DNA of 14,267 nucleotides, taken from NCBI GenBank assembly GCA_026987255.1, contig JALSNA010000180.1:1-14267 (forward strand). The letters are read 5' to 3'. The translations under genes and the position numbers were made by a program. The notes under the pieces were generated by a model. That model was given only the letters and a program-made list of their open reading frames with translations, ran no database searches and was not told the origin of the DNA. This stretch comes from Hyphomicrobiales bacterium. Lineage in GTDB: Bacteria; Pseudomonadota; Alphaproteobacteria; Rhizobiales; Aestuariivirgaceae. Shown here piece after piece: positions 5,343-14,267 of the stretch; within the stretch, counting starts at the first letter, position 1, and the number at the start of each line of letters is the position of its first letter.

Positions 5343-6307
5343 GCCAGGATCTTGCCGATCTGCGGCTGCTCTCCGGTGATGAAACTGTCAAAGGCAGCCC
5401 AGACGGACTGGCGGATGGCGTCGCGCTCCATCAGCAGGTCATGGCGCGCCCCGGGCACGACGATGCACGCCATGCTGGCCACTTCGCGGGCAAAGGCGCG
5501 GGTCGCCTCGGTGGACACGACAGCATCGTCTCCGGCCGCCACCGTCAGCATCTGCCAGCGCGGCGGCTCATGGCTACGCGCCTGTTTCCACAGCTCTTCG
5601 CCAGAGACCAGGGCGGCATGCAACCAGCCCAGCGTCGGCCCTGCCACGGCCAGATCGGGATGGGCCTGCAACATTTCCACCTCGCGAGCGAAACGCTCAT
5701 AGTCTCCAAAGCGCGCATTGCCGGGGAAATCCTCAGGTCTGGGCAGGCGCTTGCGCTGTCCGGGGATGAACATCCGGCCCAGCCCGAGCCAGACCGCGGC
5801 GGTGGCCCAAAACCGCCACCACCAACGGGGCATGCGGCGGCGGCGGATGCGGATCATCGGTGAGATCAGCAAGGCGCGCTCGAACCAGATATGCTTCCAG
5901 CTGGCCCGCAACAGCACATGCGCGCCCATGGAATGCGCCAGGGCAAAATGCGGCGCCGGACATTCGGGCAGCACGACCTCCTGCATGAAGGAGCGCAAAT
6001 CCGTGTCATATTGCGCAAAACTGCGGATATGCCCGCGCAGACGGTTGCGCGTCAGCCGCGAGGACAGACCCTGGCCGCGCCAATCGAATATGGCCACCGC
6101 ATAGCGCCGCGCCAGCAGTTCCCCGATGATTTCATAATAGGCCTCGATGAAATCGGCCCGCCCGGTGAGAATGCTCACCGTGCCACGCACCGGGCCGCTG
6201 CGCGGCAGGGCCGTTGCATGGCGCAGGACAGCCCCATCCGGGGTAACCAGCCGGCCGGCCTTGAGGCCCTCCGGCGGCTTGCAATGCGCTGTGGAATAAA
6301 GTTTCAT
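5297..6307 (-). CDS. Alpha/beta hydrolase, lysophospholipase-like (PldB family)
   Basis: The 336-residue product has the serine-hydrolase triad in the right order. The nucleophile elbow AHSMG has S126, the acid is D260 or D261 in VAAGDDAVVS, and the histidine is H289 in PGARHDLL. FDWRGQGLS (74-82) before the elbow is typical of the Hydrolase_4/lysophospholipase group (PF12146, COG2267). There is no signal peptide, so the enzyme is probably cytoplasmic or peripheral to the membrane. A basic, Trp-rich stretch at about 153-174 (IRRRRMPRWWWRFW) lies in the cap region and could contact lipid. The substrate is likely a monoacyl lipid but is not proven. GGAG about 10 nt before the ATG serves as ribosome-binding site. 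The gene converges on hisN with a 46-nt overlap of coding ends and diverges from the CoA-transferase gene. Confidence 0.85.
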   Translation of the reverse strand: MKLYSTAHCKPPEGLKAGRLVTPDGAVLRHATALPRSGPVRGTVSILTGRADFIEAYYEIIGELLARRYAVAIFDWRGQGLSSRLTRNRLRGHIRSFAQYDTDLRSFMQEVVLPECPAPHFALAHSMGAHVLLRASWKHIWFERALLISPMIRIRRRRMPRWWWRFWATAAVWLGLGRMFIPGQRKRLPRPEDFPGNARFGDYERFAREVEMLQAHPDLAVAGPTLGWLHAALVSGEELWKQARSHEPPRWQMLTVAAGDDAVVSTEATRAFAREVASMACIVVPGARHDLLMERDAIRQSVWAAFDSFITGEQPQIGKILAQPEGGSSSLIAESA

Positions 6308-6320
6308 CTATCATCCGCTC

Positions 6321-6341
6321 CGGGTCTTGCGGCCAGACCCG
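6321..6341 (-). repeat. Short inverted repeat in the hydrolase leader
   Basis: CGGGTC (6321-6326) and GACCCG (6336-6341) form a perfect 6-bp stem around a 9-nt loop. It lies just upstream of the hydrolase ribosome-binding site on the minus strand. It could be an operator or a leader hairpin; its short length makes chance possible. Confidence 0.4.
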
Positions 6342-6391
6342 AAAAGCAGCCCCCATGGTCTTTTGGATACGCGCCAGCCATCAACTTTGCG

Positions 6392-6424
6392 CTTGAAAAT
6401 CACCAGTCAGGAGGGTGGTATAGC
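6392..6424 (+). promoter_or_regulatory. Possible promoter of the CoA-transferase gene
   Basis: CTTGAA at 6392-6397 is followed by TGGTATAGC at 6416-6424, which reads as an extended -10 (TGG plus TATAGC). The spacing is about 2-3 nt longer than ideal, so the extended -10 would carry most of the recognition. A start near 6431 would give a leader of about 75 nt. Weak evidence. Confidence 0.35.
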
Positions 6425-6506
6425 CCACGGCGGCGCGCAAGTCGATTCGGGCCACGGGTCACATGGCCGCATCATTGCGGCGCAATCTCTTTACCAGGAG
6501 CACCCC

Positions 6507-7709
6507 ATGCACAAGGAGAAAAAGGAGCTGTCCGGGCCGCTGCAGGGACTCGTGGTGCTGGATCTGACGCGCGTTCTGGCCGGGCCCTTCATGACCCAGC
6601 TCCTGGGCGATTTTGGCGCCCGGATCATCAAGGTGGAGCGCCCCGGCCGCGGTGACGACACCCGCGCCTGGGGCCCGCCCTTCGTGCGCGGCGCCGATGG
6701 CAGGCAGACCGCCGAAAGCGCCTATTACCTGAGCGCCAACCGCAACAAGCGCTCCATCGCCGTGGACATGGCCACCCCGGAAGGGGCCCGGATCGTTCGC
6801 GATCTGGCCAAGGAGGCGGACGTGGTGGCAGAGAACTTCAAGCCCGGCGGGCTGCGCAAATACGGCCTGGACTACAGCTCCCTGGCGAAAATAAATCCAC
6901 GCCTGATCTATTGCTCCATTTCCGGTCATGGCCAGACGGGCCCGAACCGCGACAAGCCCGGCTATGACCTCATGGTGCAAGGGTTCGGTGGCCTGATGAG
7001 CCTCACCGGAGACCCCCATGGCGAACCCATGAAGACCGGCGTGGCCATTGCCGACATCATGTGCGGCATGTATGCCGCCAGCGCCATTCTCGCTGCCCTG
7101 CACCACCGTGACAGGACAGGTGAGGGACAATATATCGACATCGCCCTCGCCGACACCCAGGTGGCCTGGCTGGCCAACCAGGGACTGAACTACCTGACCT
7201 CCGGAGAGGTTCCGCAAAGGCTCGGCAACGCCCATCCCAACATCGTGCCCTACCAGGTCTTCGCCTGCGCCGATGGCCATGTCATCATCGCGGTGGGCAA
7301 TGATGCGCAATTCGCCCGCTTTTGTGCCTTTCTGGACATGCCGCAACTGGCGGCCGATGCCCGCTACCGCACCAATGCGGCCCGCCTGGCCCATCGCCAA
7401 GAGCTTGTGGCGCTGCTGACGGAAAAGCTGGCGCAAATGTCCCGCGCGGAGATCCTCGATGGACTGGAGGCGCTGAAAGTGCCCGCCGGGCCGGTCAACG
7501 ATCTGGCGGAGGTTTTTGCCTCGTCCCAGGTGGCGGCAAGGGACATGAAAATCTCCATGCCGCATCCGCTGGCCGCCAGCGGCGCTGTGGATCTCATCGG
7601 CAATCCGGTGAAGTTCTCGAAAACCCCGGTCACCTACCGCCGTCCGCCGCCACTGCTGGGCGAACACACGCGGGAAATCCTGCAAGAGCTGTCCCGCAAG
7701 AAAGATTGA
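6507..7709 (+). CDS. CaiB/BaiF family (class III) CoA-transferase
   Basis: The start at 6507 is chosen over earlier in-frame ATGs because AGGAG (6496-6500) lies 6 nt before it and family similarity begins only here; it gives 400 residues, the normal length for the family (PF02515, COG1804). PLQGLVVLDLTRVLAGPF (11-28) and the LLGDFGARIIKVERP (32-46) that follows are the classic N-terminus. KPGYDLMVQGFGGLMSLTG (150-168) contains D154, the expected catalytic aspartate that forms the aspartyl-CoA thioester. Further typical segments are NRNKRSIAVD (78-87) and GEGQYIDIALAD. The protein should act as an interlocked dimer and move CoA between carboxylic acids. The acids cannot be told from sequence; formyl-, succinyl- and dicarboxylate-CoA transferases all look alike at this level. 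No pathway partner is adjacent. It ends 3 nt from the convergent gene at 7713. Confidence 0.9.
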   Translation: MHKEKKELSGPLQGLVVLDLTRVLAGPFMTQLLGDFGARIIKVERPGRGDDTRAWGPPFVRGADGRQTAESAYYLSANRNKRSIAVDMATPEGARIVRDLAKEADVVAENFKPGGLRKYGLDYSSLAKINPRLIYCSISGHGQTGPNRDKPGYDLMVQGFGGLMSLTGDPHGEPMKTGVAIADIMCGMYAASAILAALHHRDRTGEGQYIDIALADTQVAWLANQGLNYLTSGEVPQRLGNAHPNIVPYQVFACADGHVIIAVGNDAQFARFCAFLDMPQLAADARYRTNAARLAHRQELVALLTEKLAQMSRAEILDGLEALKVPAGPVNDLAEVFASSQVAARDMKISMPHPLAASGAVDLIGNPVKFSKTPVTYRRPPPLLGEHTREILQELSRKKD

Positions 7710-7712
7710 CGA

Positions 7713-8180
7713 TCAGCGCCTGCCCGGACTCATGAGGCCCCCCGTGCGGGCGCTGACCCGCAGGCGATAGCGCTGGCCATGCCGCCAGGCGGTGAAGCCA
7801 TAGATCCTGCCCTTGCAGTCATGAGCGCGCACCCTGCGGTAGCCGCGCGCAAGGAGCATCCGCCGCGCCCGCCCGCAGGATATGCGCATGGCCCGGCGCG
7901 GCTGGTGAAAGCGGCGAACCGTACCATTGCGGAAATTGGTGCGCACGCTGCGCCGCCAGATGCCGATGCGATAGACCTCGTCGAACATGGAGATGGGATA
8001 GGCGTAATAGGGATAGGGCAGCCAGCCCGGATCGCCATGGATAATCATGCCCGGATAGATGGGCCCGCCAAGATAGGAATTGATATGGACGCGGGATCTG
8101 GCCTGCGCGGCTCCCGGGAAAATGGCCCCCGCCGCCAGCGTCAGGCCCAGGGCCGCCGCCATCAGCATTTTCTTCAACAT
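7713..8180 (-). CDS. Small secreted Arg/Tyr-rich protein of unknown function
   Basis: The 155-residue product begins [20 protein letters not shown] and has a clear Sec signal peptide with likely cleavage after AQA (residue 27). The mature N-terminus is rich in Pro, Gly and Tyr ([11 protein letters not shown], 52-62). The C-terminal half is very basic and carries two cysteines, in [19 protein letters not shown] (99-117) and DCKG (121-124), followed by [17 protein letters not shown] and TGG. I have seen this C-x-x-A/G-R...L-x-x-R-G-Y-x-x-V...D-C-x-G...Y...A-x-R-x-G...V-x-A-x-T-G layout in small uncharacterised periplasmic proteins of alphaproteobacteria. It resembles a single PepSY-like module with a possible disulphide. 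GAGGAG at spacing about 8 marks the start, and a good promoter lies 65-95 nt upstream. No function is assigned. Confidence 0.8.
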   Translation of the reverse strand: MLKKMLMAAALGLTLAAGAIFPGAAQARSRVHINSYLGGPIYPGMIIHGDPGWLPYPYYAYPISMFDEVYRIGIWRRSVRTNFRNGTVRRFHQPRRAMRISCGRARRMLLARGYRRVRAHDCKGRIYGFTAWRHGQRYRLRVSARTGGLMSPGRR

Positions 8181-8245
8181 GGCTGTTGCTCCTCGTCATC
8201 TGGCCGGGCCGCCCCGCCGGATGCGGACGCGCCCGCCATGGGGAA

Positions 8246-8274
8246 CTATAGGCGCAATGCCGGATTTGGCCAAA
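8246..8274 (-). promoter_or_regulatory. Promoter of the secreted-protein gene
   Basis: On the minus strand TTTGGC (8274-8269) and CTATAG (8251-8246) are exactly 17 nt apart, four of six and five of six to CTTGAC-N17-CTATAT. Transcription would start near 8239, giving a leader of about 60 nt. The -35 lies inside the perfect palindrome TTTGGCCAAA (8265-8274), so a regulator bound there would block it. The site lies after the threonine aldolase stop, so the two minus-strand genes need not share one mRNA. Confidence 0.55.
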
Positions 8275-8283
8275 CAGGACTTT

Positions 8284-9324
8284 TCAGCTTTCCTCCATCG
8301 CGGCGCGCGCCAGCTCCAGAAAACGCGCCACCTCCTCCTGCGTGGTGGCAAAGGAGCTCACCAGCCGCGCCAGCACACGCGGCCCTTCCTCCCGCCAGGC
8401 ATAATAGAGCGCCCCCTTTTCCTGCAGCATCTCGTGCATGGATCTGGGCAGCCAGACGAAGATTTCGTTGGCCTGCGGCTCAAGATCGAGCGCGACTCCG
8501 GCAATGGCGGCCAGTCCATCGGCCAGCCGGGCGGCCATGGCGTTGGCATGCGCCGCCAGCTGAAGCCACAGGCCATCGGCGATATAGGCCTGCATCTGGG
8601 CGGCCAGAAAACGCCCCTTGGAAAGCAATTGGCCGGCCCGCTTGCGCCGCCAGAGAAAATCCTGCGCCAGATCGCGGTTGAAGAAGATCACCGCTTCTGC
8701 GCCCATGGCCCCGTTCTTTGTGGCCCCGAAGGACAGCACATCCACCCCCGCCTTCCAGGTCAGCTCCGCCGGAGCGCAGCCCAGATGGGCCACGGCATTG
8801 GCAAAGCGCGCCCCGTCCATGTGCACGCTCAAGCCAGCCTCATGCGCCACCTGCGCCAGCGCCGCCACCTGATCCGGATCGTAGACCTGCCCGTATTCGG
8901 TGGCATTGGTCAAGGACAAGGCGGCGGGCTTGACCTGATGCTCGTCATGGATGAACTGCGCCAGCCGGGCTTGCAGGTCCTCGGGCGCGATCTTGCCGCC
9001 CTTGCCGGGCAGCGGAACGATCTTGGCCCCGCCGGTGAACAGCTCCGGCGCGCCGCATTCATCGGTGTTGATGTGCGCCTCCTCATGGGCCAGAATGCCG
9101 CCGAAGGGAGGCGTCATGGCCGACAGCGCCAGGGCATTGGCGGCGGTGCCGGTGGTGACGAAAAAGACCTCCGCGTCACACCCGAAGAGATCGCACAGGG
9201 CCCCGGCCGCTTTTTGCGTCCATGCATCGTGGCCATAGGGCATGGCCACCCCGGCATTGGCCCGGATGATGGCCTCCATGATGGCCGGATGCACGGCCGT
9301 AATATTGTCGCTGGCGAAGTTCAT
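8284..9324 (-). CDS. ltaE: Low-specificity L-threonine aldolase
   Basis: The 346-residue protein is a PLP-dependent fold-type I enzyme of the beta-eliminating lyase/threonine aldolase family (PF01212). It opens with [18 protein letters not shown], has the glycine-threonine phosphate-binding stretch [12 protein letters not shown] (56-67), [15 protein letters not shown] (80-94), [10 protein letters not shown] (168-177) with D170 for the pyridine nitrogen, and [14 protein letters not shown] (198-211), where K203 should form the internal aldimine. The enzyme splits L-threonine or L-allo-threonine into glycine and acetaldehyde in the cytoplasm. The start follows AGGA at spacing about 10. The gene is transcribed away from gltB, with a 462-nt control region between them. 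Members of the family differ in stereospecificity, which cannot be read here. Confidence 0.9.
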   Translation of the reverse strand: MNFASDNITAVHPAIMEAIIRANAGVAMPYGHDAWTQKAAGALCDLFGCDAEVFFVTTGTAANALALSAMTPPFGGILAHEEAHINTDECGAPELFTGGAKIVPLPGKGGKIAPEDLQARLAQFIHDEHQVKPAALSLTNATEYGQVYDPDQVAALAQVAHEAGLSVHMDGARFANAVAHLGCAPAELTWKAGVDVLSFGATKNGAMGAEAVIFFNRDLAQDFLWRRKRAGQLLSKGRFLAAQMQAYIADGLWLQLAAHANAMAARLADGLAAIAGVALDLEPQANEIFVWLPRSMHEMLQEKGALYYAWREEGPRVLARLVSSFATTQEEVARFLELARAAMEES

Positions 9325-9353
9325 TTTCTTCGTTCCTGCTCTCGCGGGTCAGA

Positions 9354-9380
9354 CCGGAGTCATGCCTGCCATGGCTCCGG
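9354..9380 (-). repeat. Inverted repeat at the predicted ltaE transcription start
   Basis: CCGGAGTCATG (9354-9364) and CATGGCTCCGG (9370-9380) pair over 11 positions with one mismatch and a 5-nt loop. The predicted ltaE mRNA starts at about 9378, so the element would be both an operator across the start site and the first hairpin of the mRNA. There is no T-run directly after it on either strand, so it is not a terminator. Confidence 0.5.
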
Positions 9381-9384
9381 CCCC

Positions 9385-9413
9385 GTTATTTGCCTTTTTG
9401 CCCGCCATGTCCA
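9385..9413 (-). promoter_or_regulatory. Candidate ltaE promoter
   Basis: On the minus strand TGGACA (9413-9408) and AATAAC (9390-9385) are 17 nt apart, five of six and four of six to TTGACA-N17-TATAAT. The leader to the ltaE start would be about 55 nt. Confidence 0.4.
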
Positions 9414-9498
9414 GACATTCCCCGGCCGCGCCGGTCACATGGCGAAGGATGGGCAAATCACTCCATGCCCTGCGGCCATTCGGCTCCTTTCGGACTGC

Positions 9499-9527
9499 TT
9501 GCCAACCCGCGCCAGTTCTGGCATAAA
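9499..9527 (+). promoter_or_regulatory. Candidate gltB promoter
   Basis: TTGCCA (9499-9504) and CATAAA (9522-9527) are 17 nt apart, five of six and four of six to TTGACA-N17-TATAAT. Transcription would start at about 9534, giving a long leader of about 250 nt before the gltB start. Confidence 0.45.
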
Positions 9528-9533
9528 GGCAAA

Positions 9534-9558
9534 ATTGGGACAGAATGGCTGTCCTAAT
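9534..9558 (+). promoter_or_regulatory. Inverted repeat at the predicted gltB start, possible operator
   Basis: ATTGGGACAG (9534-9543) and CTGTCCTAAT (9549-9558) form a 10-bp dyad with one G-T position and a 5-nt centre. It begins at the predicted transcription start of gltB, a usual place for a repressor site, and would also form a hairpin at the mRNA 5' end. I do not recognise the regulator from the motif. Confidence 0.45.
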
Positions 9559-9786
9559 CTTGAGGATCTGCGGCCCTTTGCCGCCCGCGCCAGTTTTTTC
9601 GCCGCCATCTTTTGCGAAAAGACGCAAGGCTTGACCCTGATGCCTCAAGGATCCGGCAACGGGTCCATCCGATGCCTTTCAGGCAGCTTCGCGCTCATCA
9701 CCGCCGCGCCAGGATGCATGGCTGCGGCGGGCGCGGATGTCTCGCCCGGCAAGGCCGGTTCGCATGCAACGAATGACGAAAGACGA

Positions 9787-14267
<4,481 letters not shown>

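Larger units (their letters stand above)
9325..9786. other. 462-nt divergent control region between ltaE and gltB
   Basis: No convincing protein gene is present. Proposed contents are: ltaE promoter (9385-9413, minus) with a hairpin at its start site (9354-9380); gltB promoter (9499-9527, plus) with an inverted repeat at its start site (9534-9558); then a gltB leader of about 250 nt with no further structure I can support. A perfect CTTGAC at 9630-9635 has no usable -10 downstream of it. Confidence 0.6.

Noticed and set aside
6327..6506. Upstream start for the CoA-transferase (460 residues)
   Set aside because: The extension crosses the divergent promoter region and has no family similarity. 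AGGAG at 6496-6500 fixes the start at 6507.
6459..7685. A 408-codon minus-strand frame opposite the CoA-transferase
   Set aside because: The plus-strand frame has clear family motifs and a good ribosome-binding site; the minus frame has neither.
9435..9479. Short minus-strand leader peptide (14 codons) upstream of ltaE with AAAGGAG before it
   Set aside because: The spacing to the ATG is only 4 nt, and the peptide lies upstream of the predicted ltaE transcription start, with no regulatory codon run and no attenuator downstream.
9500..9530. Sigma-54 promoter for gltB or ltaE
   Set aside because: TGGC-like runs exist on both strands, but none has the GG-N10-GC spacing.
9349..9648. A 99-codon minus-strand frame upstream of ltaE
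   Set aside because: It has no ribosome-binding site or family signature and crosses both predicted promoters and the gltB dyad.
9630..9658. Perfect CTTGAC as a second gltB promoter
   Set aside because: No base run resembling a -10 element is found 16-19 nt downstream (the sequence there is CCGGCA).

Overview
The window is G+C-rich, densely packed bacterial DNA that reads as ordinary chromosome of an alphaproteobacterium. Several points support this. Glutamate synthase is of the bacterial NADPH type with a large subunit. A HisN-like inositol-monophosphatase-family phosphatase, a small Arg-rich secreted protein and a CaiB/BaiF CoA-transferase are of kinds common in that class. Several candidate promoters fit the alphaproteobacterial CTTGAC-N17-CTATAT pattern better than the E. 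coli one. No mobile element, phage gene, CRISPR array, tRNA or rRNA was seen. The genus cannot be named from this sequence.

Layout. 1-147 (+): C-terminal tail of a phytase-like esterase family protein. 235-1302 (+): a two-gene unit, a four-helix membrane protein followed by a MarC-family membrane protein. 1444-3947 (+): a Wzx/MATE-like flippase overlapping by 4 nt a CelD/BcsL-type GNAT protein, probably a unit for making or decorating an exported polysaccharide or lipid-linked glycan. 3948-4517: a 570-nt gap holding a probable small RNA on the minus strand, two neighbouring palindromes, and a very long hairpin. 4518-5342 (+): HisN-like phosphatase. 5297-6307 (-): lysophospholipase-like alpha/beta hydrolase, whose 3' end overlaps the phosphatase gene by 46 nt. 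6507-7709 (+): CoA-transferase. 7713-8180 (-): small secreted Arg/Tyr-rich protein. 8284-9324 (-): low-specificity threonine aldolase. 9325-9786: a divergent control region with one inverted repeat at each predicted transcription start. 9787 to the window end (+): gltB, lacking only its last few dozen codons.

The protein-coding genes are mostly housekeeping. HisN (histidine synthesis), threonine aldolase (glycine/threonine) and GltB (nitrogen assimilation) all belong to amino-acid metabolism, but they lie in separate transcription units. The least explained material is non-coding. The main item is a candidate sRNA (about 3927-4033, minus strand) with a CU-rich UUUCCUCCCU single-stranded stretch and a canonical terminator embedded in the 3' end of the GNAT gene. 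The second is a 26-bp-stem hairpin at 4295-4363. I did not see a clear new multi-gene system.
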